Notes: generated by a model from the sequence alone, not told the origin. Positions 29,537 to 37,760 are shown, numbered from the stretch's first letter. The stretch is 41,409 nt of DNA from Candidatus Levyibacteriota bacterium (GCA_016180725.1 JACPAR010000006.1:1-41409), one strand, 5' to 3'. Program-made: numbers and translations.

Positions 29537-29640
29537 AAAGTCAAAAGTCAAAAGTTAAAACTCAAAACTATAACTAAAAACTTAAAAGTTTTAAGATTTA
29601 CGTTTTGGATTTGCGATTTGAGTTTTGCGTTTTGAGATTT
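29537..29640. repeat. Heptad palindrome upstream of the ABC transporter operon
   Basis: Left arm units: AAGTCAA, AAGTCAA, AAGTTAA, AACTCAA, AACTATA. Right arm units: CGTTTTG, GATTTGC, GATTTGA, GTTTTGC, GTTTTGA. The right arm is the reverse complement type (CAAAACG, GCAAATC). It ends 4 nt before the ATG. A TATAAT at 29524-29529 precedes it and could start a message with the whole palindrome as leader. Confidence 0.65.
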
Positions 29641-29644
29641 CATT

Positions 29645-30628
29645 ATGTCTGTAATCTCTGTTTCTAATTTATCAAAATATTATCAGGTTCACGAGAAAGA
29701 GCCCGGACTATTAGGGTCGGTAAAATCATTATTTTACAGAAGATATTATGATGTTAAAGCTGTTGACGATATCTCTTTTGAAGTTGAAGAAGGGGAATTG
29801 GTAGGATTTATTGGACCAAATGGTGCGGGTAAAACGACAACTTTAAAATGTTTATCTGGTCTTCTTTATCCAACAAATGGTAAGGTATCAGTTCTTGGTT
29901 TTACCCCATATAAACGTGAGTATAAATTTCTTAAGCAAATATCTCTTGTAATGGGACAAAAAAATCAACTCTGGTGGGATTTACCGGCAATAGATTCATT
30001 TATTCTCAATAAAGAGATTTACGATATCGAAGATAAACAATTTAACCAAACACTTGAAGATTTATCTCTCCTTTTAGATATTAAAGATATATTACAAATA
30101 CAGGTTAAAAAGTTATCTTTGGGCCAGAGAATGAAGTGCGAGCTTATTGCAGCGCTTATTCATACTCCAAAAGTTCTATTTTTAGATGAGCCAACTATTG
30201 GTTTGGATGTTGTGATGCAAAAAAAACTTCGTGATTTTATTAAACAATATAACCAAAAGTATAAGGCTACAATATTACTTACCAGTCATTACATGAGGGA
30301 TGTTGAGCAGCTTTGTAAACGGATTATTGTTATAGATAAAGGGAAAATTTTATATGACGGTTTGCTTTCGGATATCGTAAAGCGATATTCAAGATATAAA
30401 TTACTTTCTGTTGAACTTTCAGAGCAAGTAGATCGTAAAGACTTAGAAAAATTAGGAGAAATTAAAGAATACAATTTTCCAACTGTTACCATAAGTGTTG
30501 TCCGTGAGAAATCAAGCAATATTGCAGCTAAACTTTTAGAAAATTTTCCAGTTGAGGATATAAATATTGAAGACCCCCAAATAGAAGATATTATTAGAAG
30601 AGTATTCTCAACAAAAGCAAACATATGA
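29645..30628 (+). CDS. ABC transporter ATP-binding protein (ABC-2 exporter)
   Basis: 327 residues. Walker A GPNGAGKTT is at about 57-65, the signature LSLGQRMKCE at about 158-167, and Walker B VLFLDEPTIGLD at about 178-189, followed by the H-loop TSHYMRD. A C-terminal domain of about 90 residues follows the nucleotide-binding domain. It resembles the NatA/YhaQ-like ATPases paired with DUF990-type permeases. It overlaps the first permease gene by four bases (ATGA). The substrate is unknown. Confidence 0.9.
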   Translation: MSVISVSNLSKYYQVHEKEPGLLGSVKSLFYRRYYDVKAVDDISFEVEEGELVGFIGPNGAGKTTTLKCLSGLLYPTNGKVSVLGFTPYKREYKFLKQISLVMGQKNQLWWDLPAIDSFILNKEIYDIEDKQFNQTLEDLSLLLDIKDILQIQVKKLSLGQRMKCELIAALIHTPKVLFLDEPTIGLDVVMQKKLRDFIKQYNQKYKATILLTSHYMRDVEQLCKRIIVIDKGKILYDGLLSDIVKRYSRYKLLSVELSEQVDRKDLEKLGEIKEYNFPTVTISVVREKSSNIAAKLLENFPVEDINIEDPQIEDIIRRVFSTKANI

Positions 30629-31419
30629 AAAAATATTTTTTGGTTGCTAAAAATACCTGGGATGAAATGCTTACTTATAGATTAAATTTTACAATGTGGA
30701 GACTTAGAGGTATTATTTCTTTGGTTTCTATATATTTTTTATGGCTTGCTGTTATTCCAAATAATGGATCAGTATTTGGGTATAATCGTTCCCTTATACT
30801 TACTTATATCCTTGGCAGTTCTTTAGTAAATTCAATAATTGTTTCTTCAAGGTCATACATCATTGGTGATGAAATTAATCAGGGTAATCTTTCTAATTTT
30901 CTAATAAGACCAATAAATTATCTTATGTATTGGTTTGCTAAAGACTTAGGTGATAAGGCAATGAATATTTTGTTTTCAATTTTTGAGTTATTAATTTTAT
31001 TTTTGATACTGCGTCCCCCCTTTTTTTTACAAACAAATATTTCCTATCTTATTCCTTTTTTTATTTCAATTTTTTTAGCACTTTTTCTTAATTTCTTTTT
31101 TAATCTTTTACTTGGTTTTATTGGTTTTTGGAGTCCAGAAGTATGGGCGCCCAGATTTATATTTTTTATGATAGAAAGTTTTTTGGCTGGAGCATATTTT
31201 CCTTTGGATATATTACCTAAGCCAATTTTTGCAGTTTTTCAACTTTTACCATTTGGATACTCACTCTACTTCCCTTTAAAAGTTTATCTTGGCCAATTAT
31301 CATTGACTCAAATATACTTTGGACTTTTAATATCTATTGTTTGGGTTTTTGGCCTTTTATTAATTGCTCAATTTGTTTGGACGAAAGGATTAAAAGTTTA
31401 TACAGCATGGGGGAAATAG
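30625..31419 (+). CDS. ABC-2 family permease, first subunit
   Basis: 264 residues with about six membrane segments. YFLVAKNTWDEMLTYRLNF at the N-terminus and GNLSNFLIRPINYLMYWFAK are typical of the PF06182 (DUF990) permease family. WAPRFIFFMIESFLAGAYFP and FPLDILPKPIF are the usual late segment. It is translationally coupled to the ATPase and followed by the second permease after one base. Together they should form an exporter in the inner membrane. Confidence 0.85.
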   Translation: MKKYFLVAKNTWDEMLTYRLNFTMWRLRGIISLVSIYFLWLAVIPNNGSVFGYNRSLILTYILGSSLVNSIIVSSRSYIIGDEINQGNLSNFLIRPINYLMYWFAKDLGDKAMNILFSIFELLILFLILRPPFFLQTNISYLIPFFISIFLALFLNFFFNLLLGFIGFWSPEVWAPRFIFFMIESFLAGAYFPLDILPKPIFAVFQLLPFGYSLYFPLKVYLGQLSLTQIYFGLLISIVWVFGLLLIAQFVWTKGLKVYTAWGK

Positions 31420-31420
31420 T

Positions 31421-32209
31421 ATGTCTATTAGCAAGTATCTAAAAGTTTGGAGCATCATGACTTTTTACACTGCTCAAATCGCGTTGCAGTCCCGGTTTGG
31501 CGCGGTGATGTTTATTATCGGCAAGTTGCTACGTTTCTCTTTCTTTTTGTTTTTCCTGTTGATTTTAGGATTTAAGACCAAAGCAATTGCCGGGTATAGT
31601 TTGTGGCAAATGATTTTCTTTTTTGCAACATTTAATTTAATTGATACATTAGCTCAATTCTTTTTGCGTGAAGTTTACAGATTTAGAACATATGTTGTTA
31701 ATGGTTTTTTAGATTTTATTTTAACTAAACCTTTCCCGCCTCTTCTGCGTTCTCTTTTTGGGGGAAGCGACATACTTGATGTTCCTCTTATTTTTATATC
31801 AATAGCATTTGTTATTATTGCAGCCTCTCATATTGGCCAGATTACTCTTTTTGGAATATTGATCTATAACTTATTAATTTTTAATGCCTTTTTTATTGCT
31901 TTGGCATTCCATATTTTTGTTTTATCGGTTGGTGTTTTAACAACAGAAATAGATAACACTTTGTTTCTATATAGAGATTTAACTCAAATGGGAAGAATTC
32001 CTGTTGATGTTTATCAGGAGCCTTTGCGTGGACTTATTACGTTTTTTATTCCTGTAGGTATTATGATAACGTTTCCCGCAAAAGCGTTAATGGGAGCATT
32101 ATCTTTGGAAGGCATTTTTATTTCATTTTTGATTGGGGGATTACTTTTTTACTTTAGTCTTAAACTTTGGCATTTTGCTCTTAAGCATTATGCTAGTGTG
32201 AGTAGCTAG
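31421..32209 (+). CDS. ABC-2 family permease, second subunit
   Basis: 262 residues with about six membrane segments. YTAQIALQSRFGAVMFIIGK opens it, and NGFLDFILTKPFPPLLRSLF parallels the LIRPI region of its partner. GRIPVDVYQEPLRGLITFFI is a family signature. The three genes are an operon (ATPase, permease, permease), as in other DUF990 systems. The exported substrate cannot be read from the sequence. Confidence 0.85.
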   Translation: MSISKYLKVWSIMTFYTAQIALQSRFGAVMFIIGKLLRFSFFLFFLLILGFKTKAIAGYSLWQMIFFFATFNLIDTLAQFFLREVYRFRTYVVNGFLDFILTKPFPPLLRSLFGGSDILDVPLIFISIAFVIIAASHIGQITLFGILIYNLLIFNAFFIALAFHIFVLSVGVLTTEIDNTLFLYRDLTQMGRIPVDVYQEPLRGLITFFIPVGIMITFPAKALMGALSLEGIFISFLIGGLLFYFSLKLWHFALKHYASVSS

Positions 32210-32235
32210 GGCAAAAATGATATAATTTACTTGAT

Positions 32236-33255
32236 ATGCAGATAAGAGGTAAAACACTGTTTTTTCTATTTTTAGGAATTATCCTGCTTTGGTTTACTCA
32301 TGCTAATCGTGTGGTTTTTGCGCCTTTTGTTTTAGGTGCGGTTTTTGCCTATCTTGTAAATCCAATCGTCAATTTTTTTTCTCATAAAATTAAGCTCCCT
32401 AGAACATTAGCAATAGTAATAATTTATATTATTCTTATTGCTGCAATTATCTATTTGGGGGTATTTGTTGTAAAAAGGATAGCTGCAGAATCCGATGATA
32501 TTACTCGTTATGGCGTTAGTATACTAGAATCAGCAAGAACACAGGTAAACACTCTTCCAGATTGGTTGCAGCCAATAGCCAACGAAACTTTACTTTCTAT
32601 TCAACAATCAAGAATTTTATCTGCAACTTATCTGTTTACTTTATTTCCGCAAGCTATTTCCCGTATTGTAAGTTTTATTATTTTTGCCTTTTCTGGATTT
32701 TATTTTCTTAAAGATGGACATTTATTATTAAATAAATTAATAACTTGGTTACCAAATAAATATAAGAAAGACGCAGAAGTTCTACTTGAAAAAATTAATG
32801 GTGTATTAAGCGGATATTTAAGGGGACAGATGTTTTTAGTGTTTTTAATATCTATGATTTTATTCATAATCCTTACTATTTTTGGGGTTAAATTCTCTCT
32901 TGTTCTGGCTATTTTTTCTGGTTTTGCAGAAATTGTTCCGGTTATTGGCCCAATTGTTGCCGGAGCAGTAGCGGCATTTGTTATTTTAGTTACTGGTGCA
33001 ATAAATTTTTCTTTATCTCCTTTACAGGGAGCGCTTATTGTAGCACTTATTTATTTTGTTGTTAGACAAATCCAGGATTATTTTATTAATCCATACGTTA
33101 TGCATAAAATTACAAAATTGCACCCGCTTGTTGTTTTATTTGCGGCAATCTCTGGCCATCAATTGGCTGGAATCTTAGGTCTTATATTAGCGGTTCCAGC
33201 TGCGGCAACAATTAAGATTCTTTGGGATTTTTCCTTCAGTAAACTTAACGAATAA
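32236..33255 (+). CDS. AI-2E family transporter (PerM-like membrane protein)
   Basis: 339 residues with about eight membrane segments. The central region has GFYFLKDGHLL and LSGYLRGQMFLVFLISMILF. The closing GFAEIVPVIGPIVAGAVAAF and YFINPYVMHKITKLHPLVVL are the hallmark of the PF01594 family. Members export small molecules or ions; the AI-2 role applies only to some. A perfect TATAAT (32221-32226) lies 9 nt before the ATG, giving a nearly leaderless message; no good -35 is seen. Confidence 0.88.
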   Translation: MQIRGKTLFFLFLGIILLWFTHANRVVFAPFVLGAVFAYLVNPIVNFFSHKIKLPRTLAIVIIYIILIAAIIYLGVFVVKRIAAESDDITRYGVSILESARTQVNTLPDWLQPIANETLLSIQQSRILSATYLFTLFPQAISRIVSFIIFAFSGFYFLKDGHLLLNKLITWLPNKYKKDAEVLLEKINGVLSGYLRGQMFLVFLISMILFIILTIFGVKFSLVLAIFSGFAEIVPVIGPIVAGAVAAFVILVTGAINFSLSPLQGALIVALIYFVVRQIQDYFINPYVMHKITKLHPLVVLFAAISGHQLAGILGLILAVPAAATIKILWDFSFSKLNE

Positions 33256-33290
33256 AAAATATCCTAGGAAGAGAATAAGCCAGATTCTGT

Positions 33291-33316
33291 TTATCCTTCG
33301 ATTTCACTCAGGATAA
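33291..33316. repeat. 26-nt palindromic element in RNase P RNA, copy near the 3' end
   Basis: TTATCCTTCGATTTC-ACTCAGGATAA type, with stem TTATCC/GGATAA. It matches the rplP-leader copy (7606-7631, reverse strand) at 24 of 26 positions. It forms an extra hairpin just before the conserved 3' ACAGAATCTGGC. Confidence 0.7.
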
Positions 33317-33407
33317 CCGCAATCTATCTAAGTTACGATATTTAGTCGTTACTTTCCGCCTCATCGGCGAAACGCCCTCAAACTTTGGTGCTCCCGTAAA
33401 GCAGGTA

Positions 33408-33433
33408 CCCTTCGTCGCTTTCGCTCCTCAGGG
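33408..33433. repeat. 26-nt palindromic element in RNase P RNA, middle copy
   Basis: CCCTTCGTCGCTTTCGCTCC, then TCAGGG, closed by a CCCT/AGGG stem. It differs from the copy at 33626-33651 by one base. Confidence 0.7.
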
Positions 33434-33625
33434 CTATAGCGCACCGTTCGGAGGTTGCAGCGGGTAGGATTGCCCGTTTCACTCCCACTCGTCTCTGTTG
33501 CTCTCAAGTTCTGTTAATTCAGAACCTGCTTTAAGCTTCGCATGTGGGTAAAAAGCTTAAAGACCAGCTATTTCTAGTCGGAGCTTACGCTCCATCCCCG
33601 GCTTTACACCTGTCTGGACTTTCCT

Positions 33626-33651
33626 CCCTTCGTCGCTTTCGCTTCTCAGGG
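33626..33651. repeat. 26-nt palindromic element in RNase P RNA, copy near the 5' end
   Basis: CCCTTCGTCGCTTTCGCTTC, then TCAGGG. In the RNA it lies between the P1/P2 region and the conserved GGAAAGTCC segment, about where helix P3 is expected. Confidence 0.7.
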
Positions 33652-33679
33652 TAGCGATCCTTCTTCCTAGGACAAGGTT

Positions 33680-33708
33680 ATTATAGCAAAATGGTTAGTA
33701 GATAACAA
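33680..33708 (-). promoter_or_regulatory. Promoter of rnpB
   Basis: On the minus strand: TTGTTA (33703-33708), a 17-nt spacer, TATAAT (33680-33685). The start falls 7-8 nt further at 33672, the base where P1 begins. Confidence 0.8.
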
Positions 33709-33718
33709 GCATAATAGC

Positions 33719-33747
33719 TTGACATATTTATCCTATAGTAGTAAAAT
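33719..33747 (+). promoter_or_regulatory. Promoter of the C39-like gene
   Basis: TTGACA at 33719-33724, a 17-nt spacer, TAAAAT at 33742-33747. The ATG at 33756 is 8 nt after the -10, so the message is probably leaderless. Confidence 0.75.
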
Positions 33748-33755
33748 ATCAGGAT

Positions 33756-34220
33756 ATGCCTTTTCCAGAAAGTTTAGAAGTAAGACCGATACATACAATT
33801 ATTCCCTTTGGAAATAAAGGGGAATATATCCGTTTTGAGGGACAAAGATCTAACTATGATTGCGGTCAGACATGTCTTGATATGTTAAAGCAAGACGGTC
33901 ATAAATTTTTTCCAAAGGAACTCTCAGTTAAAGATGTTTTTGAGTTTATGGATATAGAAAAAGATAAAATTACTATTCTTGATGGTGAGGATAGTCAAGT
34001 TGCATACGACAGACCACAACTAGTTTTAATGAGAAAAGATAATAACCAAATGCATAAGTATCATTGGGTAATAAAATTAAGAGACTTAGTTATTTGTCCA
34101 TCTACTGGGGTTATGAACGCAGAGTCTTACCAAAAAATACACAATTTTATTCCAATATTGGCTTTTGAAGTGCCGTTTGGAGATTCTGCGAAGCGAACTC
34201 TTTTAAGAACAGCTGCCTAA
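33756..34220 (+). CDS. Peptidase C39-like papain-fold protein
   Basis: 154 residues, no signal peptide or membrane segment. The papain-fold landmarks are visible: Q30, then C36 in NYDCGQTCLDML, and H103 in KYHWVIKL. LVICPSTGVM follows, where C39-like proteins usually have an Asp (VxDPxxG); here that place is Cys114. It may be a cytosolic cysteine protease or hydrolase, or an inactive relative. It is not attached to an ABC exporter domain. It ends facing the helicase gene. Confidence 0.6.
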   Translation: MPFPESLEVRPIHTIIPFGNKGEYIRFEGQRSNYDCGQTCLDMLKQDGHKFFPKELSVKDVFEFMDIEKDKITILDGEDSQVAYDRPQLVLMRKDNNQMHKYHWVIKLRDLVICPSTGVMNAESYQKIHNFIPILAFEVPFGDSAKRTLLRTAA

Positions 34221-34221
34221 T

Positions 34222-37170
34222 TTATGCTGTTGTAGAGCAAAGCATTTTGTATTCACACTCGTGGCAAAATGTTGACTTGCTGCAGGCAAAATCGCTGGTT
34301 GAAATCTCTTGCACTTTTTGCATAATGTATTCTTTTACTTGTTTTAATTGTTCTTTAGTTCTGGTTGTAGTTAGTTTTTTATCATTACTTAAAAAATGAA
34401 GCGTTAGCAGTATTTCTTCGGGTTTTTTGTTAAAAATTTTGTCTTGAATTTGCGTTGCCGCCAGGGCGTAAATTGTTAACTGTAAATTTTTGGCAACTTC
34501 TTTTTCATCCGGAATATTATCGCTTGTTTTATAATCTATAATTTCAATTTTATTATCATTTGTTTTATCAACTCTATCTATTCTTCCGCCTATTTTTATT
34601 TTATTAACGTAAAAATTAAATGGTGTTTCTAAAGCAATTGGTTGGGATTTTAACTTTTTAGGGTCAAAATTATTTTTTACATATTCTGTTAAAATTTTCT
34701 TTGCGTGTTGTCTTGCTTCCTGCTCGTGGGTTTTACTTGTGTAACCTTCGTTTATCCAAACAGTGTCTAAGATTTGTAAAATAGTATCTGTTTTAGTTTT
34801 TTCATCATTTAAAAAATTGCGATAAAAATCACGCAGTGCATTATGTATGCTTATGCCAAAACTTTGTGCCGCTACTTGAGGGGTAGGAATTTTTAAAATA
34901 TATTTTAATTTATAATGCAATGGACAAATTTCAAATGTTTGAATTTGAGAATAGGAAATATAATTTAATTGGTATTTCGAAGTGTTGTTAATAGGGGTGA
35001 CTATACTTATTTCTTTTTTATTTTTTTCCTGCGCCCAATCCAAAAGAGAAGGCTGAATTATTATTTTTTTAATTTTTTGTTTATCAGTAATTTTTAATAC
35101 GTCTTGTTCTCCCAGTGTTTCATAAACAAAAGGAGAAATTTTACGTTCCCTTTTTCCTTCTCCATAAAAATTTGCAGCGGTTAAAAACAAGCTATCTCTT
35201 GCTCTTGTCATGCCAACATAAAAAAGTCTTCTTTCTTCCTGCAAGTGAAAATCACCAATAGGTAAAATTTCTTTAATAAGCTCTTGAGGAATTGGGATTT
35301 GTTCGTGTCTTTCTCTGGTTGGAAAACGCTGATTAACAAGATTAACAAGAAAAACTACAGGAAATTCAAGGCCCTTACTTGAGTGTATTGTTAAAATATT
35401 TACTGCGTTATTTTCGCTCCAATCCGTGTTTGCAGCTAACGGACTTTCTCCCATTTGCATTGATAAGTCTATCCAGTCAACAACTGCAAAAACATCTGCT
35501 TTTTCGTGTTCGGCTTCGTATGTTTTTAGCTTGTCAAAAAATTTCGCAATGTTTTGAAATTTTTTTTCATCTGTTTCCGATTTTGTTAAAAGCATTTTTT
35601 TTAACAGCCCGGAATCTTCTAAAAAATAATAAAGAATTTGTCCTGCAGTTTCTTTAGGGACGAGTTTAAGATGTTTTTTAATCATCTTTAATATGTTTTT
35701 TAGTTTTTCTTTTGCGTTATCTTTAAGAAAAATATTTTCGCTATTTTCAGGATTATCCAGTATTTCTAAGGCTTCAAAAAGAGTAAAATTTTTTCGTCTG
35801 GCAAAGTTTAAAAGCGCTGCAATCTCTAAAGCATCCAGCTCAAATATTTGTAAAGCCAAAACTCTGTAAAAAGAAGTTGAATCCTCAAAATTATAAAGTA
35901 CTTTAAGATAGGAAATTAAATCTTTAATTTCTTCCCGTTGAAAAAGTTGTCCGGGTCCTAAAAATTGGTAGGGAATATTAAAGCGTATAAGAGTTCTAAC
36001 AAAAGCCTGTGCATAATCATTAGCTCTTACTAGTATTGCAAAATCTTTATACTGATAGTTATTAGCTTTTAATTCCTGAATCTTTTTTACAACAGTTTCT
36101 GCTTCGTCTTCTACTCTCTCGGTAAAAATAAACTCAATTGGTTTACCTTTAATCTTTCGCATAGAGGTTAATTTTTTAATTACTTTTTCTTTGATTTCCA
36201 AACGGTCGGGGTTATTGTTTTGTATAAGAGCATAAGAACTATTTAATATTTCTTCTGTAGAGCGGTAATTTTTAGTAAGGGTTATGATTTTTACATTTGG
36301 GAAATGTTTTCTAAACTGAATCATATTAGAAATCGCAGCTCCCCGCCATCTGTAAATCGCCTGATCGTCATCTCCAACAACTGTAATATTTTGCTTTTGG
36401 CCGGCAAGAAGAATCGCCAAAGTATTTTGGGCAAAGTTAGTGTCTTGGAATTCATCAACCAATATATATTTGAATTGTTCTTGATAATTTTTTAGAATAT
36501 TTGTTCTCTCTCTAAAAAGTTTTAAAGTGTTAGAAATAAGGCCGGAAAAATCCATGAACCCTTCTTTAATTTTTAATTCTTCGTATGTTTTGTATGCATC
36601 TGCTAGCTCAAGATTTTTCCTGATTTCATCTTTATCAGCGTTTAGCGTATAGCGTTTAGCGTTCAGTTTTTTAGCATAGAGAAGATACTCATCGGGTGAT
36701 ACATCTTCGTCTTTTAATCTGCTAAAATGCTGAAGCATGCCCATAATAAATTTATTTGGATTACCAAGAGGTCTAAAATATTCAAGTTTAAATTTAAATA
36801 AATTCTGGCGCAAAAAGAGGACATTTTCTGCCTCGGTAAAAAGTTTATAAGAAGGGTTAAGGCCAATGTGAATTGCTTCGTTTCTTAAAATTCTATCGCA
36901 AAAAGCATGAAAAGTAGAAATCCACATTTGGGTGTATCCATAAGGCATTGTTTGGTCAATGCGTTCCTCCATTTCCTGGGCGGCTTTTTCGGTAAATGTG
37001 AGAGCTAAAATATTAATTGGAGAAATCTTTTTTTCAAGGATAAGGTATTTTATACGTTGTGTGACTACTGTCGTTTTCCCGGTTCCAGCCCCAGCGATAA
37101 TTAGAAGAGGGCCTTCTTCGTGCTTGACTGCCTCAAGTTGTTCGCTGTTGAGAATTCTTTCCTCTGACAT
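34222..37170 (-). CDS. UvrD/PcrA-like helicase fused to an AddB-type nuclease domain
   Basis: 982 residues. SF1A helicase motifs: Walker A AGAGTGKTT at 26-34, TFTEKAAQEM, DEFQDTN (Walker B, about 237), VVGDDDQAIYRWRGA, LTKNYRST, LTIHSSKGLEFPVVF and YVGMTRARD. The C-terminal 230 residues carry a PD-(D/E)XK nuclease: GGRIDRVD, EIIDYKTSD. One Cys at about 760 (EICPLHYKL) plus C969, C972 and C978 (CHECEYKMLC) fit an AddB-like 4Fe-4S site. It probably acts in double-strand break end resection or repair. Residues 168-180 are encoded by a heptad array. Confidence 0.9.
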   Translation of the reverse strand: MSEERILNSEQLEAVKHEEGPLLIIAGAGTGKTTVVTQRIKYLILEKKISPINILALTFTEKAAQEMEERIDQTMPYGYTQMWISTFHAFCDRILRNEAIHIGLNPSYKLFTEAENVLFLRQNLFKFKLEYFRPLGNPNKFIMGMLQHFSRLKDEDVSPDEYLLYAKKLNAKRYTLNADKDEIRKNLELADAYKTYEELKIKEGFMDFSGLISNTLKLFRERTNILKNYQEQFKYILVDEFQDTNFAQNTLAILLAGQKQNITVVGDDDQAIYRWRGAAISNMIQFRKHFPNVKIITLTKNYRSTEEILNSSYALIQNNNPDRLEIKEKVIKKLTSMRKIKGKPIEFIFTERVEDEAETVVKKIQELKANNYQYKDFAILVRANDYAQAFVRTLIRFNIPYQFLGPGQLFQREEIKDLISYLKVLYNFEDSTSFYRVLALQIFELDALEIAALLNFARRKNFTLFEALEILDNPENSENIFLKDNAKEKLKNILKMIKKHLKLVPKETAGQILYYFLEDSGLLKKMLLTKSETDEKKFQNIAKFFDKLKTYEAEHEKADVFAVVDWIDLSMQMGESPLAANTDWSENNAVNILTIHSSKGLEFPVVFLVNLVNQRFPTRERHEQIPIPQELIKEILPIGDFHLQEERRLFYVGMTRARDSLFLTAANFYGEGKRERKISPFVYETLGEQDVLKITDKQKIKKIIIQPSLLDWAQEKNKKEISIVTPINNTSKYQLNYISYSQIQTFEICPLHYKLKYILKIPTPQVAAQSFGISIHNALRDFYRNFLNDEKTKTDTILQILDTVWINEGYTSKTHEQEARQHAKKILTEYVKNNFDPKKLKSQPIALETPFNFYVNKIKIGGRIDRVDKTNDNKIEIIDYKTSDNIPDEKEVAKNLQLTIYALAATQIQDKIFNKKPEEILLTLHFLSNDKKLTTTRTKEQLKQVKEYIMQKVQEISTSDFACSKSTFCHECEYKMLCSTTA
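36636..36672. repeat. Perfect heptad run inside the helicase gene
   Basis: On the coding strand the units are ACGCTAA, ACGCTAT, ACGCTAA, ACGCTGA, giving KLNAKRYTLNADK in the protein. The word equals the one in the rpsS-rplV, rpmJ-rpsM and rplM-rpsI spacers. It is a single arm and in frame. Confidence 0.7.
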
Positions 37171-37231
37171 AGAGACAAAAGGTATTTTATCACAACCATA
37201 CTAAATATTGTTGAGTTTTAATTAAATAAAT

Positions 37232-37672
37232 TTATTGCTCAACTATTACTGTTCCAGTTTGGCTTGGGTTTAAATGATTATGATATTTAAGTGTTCCCGG
37301 TTTGTCAAAAACTAACTCCACAGATGCTCCATTACTTAACTCACCCAAGTTAAGAGGTGGGTAAAGGAGATGGGTTGGATGCAAGTCTGAATTGACAGTT
37401 ACTGTTTCTCCGCCTTTATTGGTCCATACAACTTTTGTCCCCGGCTTAATCTTAATTGTTTCCGGTGTAAAACCGGAGGTTGTTATAATTACGTTTGTAG
37501 TTTCTGTTGTTTTATTTAGTGATGGAGAAACTGTAGTTGGCTGTGCGTTGGTTACTTGTTTTGTTGGTGTTGACTGATTGGTTTTCGGTTGGCTAGTTAA
37601 TAAGAAAAGCGCTAAACCGGTAACCAGAACTACAGCTATAACTATTGTTAATTTAGTGTTTATAATAATCAC
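37232..37672 (-). CDS. Membrane-anchored cupredoxin-like protein lacking the copper-site Cys
   Basis: 146 codons counted from the GTG at 37672. That GTG lies inside a strong GGAGGTG ribosome binding site, so true initiation is more likely at a following AUU or AUA codon a few bases on. Residues 7-26 form an N-terminal anchor, followed by a Thr/Pro/Ser linker. The cupredoxin domain (about 60-146) has GFTPETIKIKPGTKVVWTNK. H98 and H101 lie in DLHPTH, and KYHNHLNPSQTGTVIV closes it. Classical blue-copper sites have Cys where this has YHNH. Copper binding is therefore uncertain or of another type. It may carry electrons outside the membrane. Confidence 0.75.
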   Translation of the reverse strand: MIIINTKLTIVIAVVLVTGLALFLLTSQPKTNQSTPTKQVTNAQPTTVSPSLNKTTETTNVIITTSGFTPETIKIKPGTKVVWTNKGGETVTVNSDLHPTHLLYPPLNLGELSNGASVELVFDKPGTLKYHNHLNPSQTGTVIVEQ

Positions 37673-37703
37673 CTCCTTTTGGGCAAAATGAAGATTTAAT
37701 GAA

Positions 37704-37732
37704 AGATTATCACATCAGAGTTATTTGTGCAA
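37704..37732 (-). promoter_or_regulatory. Promoter of the cupredoxin gene
   Basis: On the minus strand: TTGCAC (37727-37732), a 17-nt spacer, TAATCT (37704-37709), then a leader with AAAAGGAGGTG before the gene. Confidence 0.65.
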
Positions 37733-37760
37733 TATCTCTGCACCAAGCCTTACTATTTTC

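Larger units (their letters stand above)
33262..33672 (-). ncRNA. rnpB: RNase P RNA (class A) with three palindromic repeat insertions
   Basis: Read on the minus strand, it begins TCCTAGGAAGA and ends TCTTCCTAGGA, which pair as P1. The conserved GGAAAGTCCAGACAGG-type segment (revcomp near 33610-33630), GAGAGCAACAGAGACGAG and the 3' ACAGAATCTGGCTTATTC are the universal RNase P landmarks. Length is about 411 nt. Three peripheral hairpins are made of a 26-nt CTTCG...CTCAG element. A U-run (ATTTTTT) follows P1 and may end transcription. It converges on the AI-2E gene and processes tRNA 5' ends. Confidence 0.95.
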
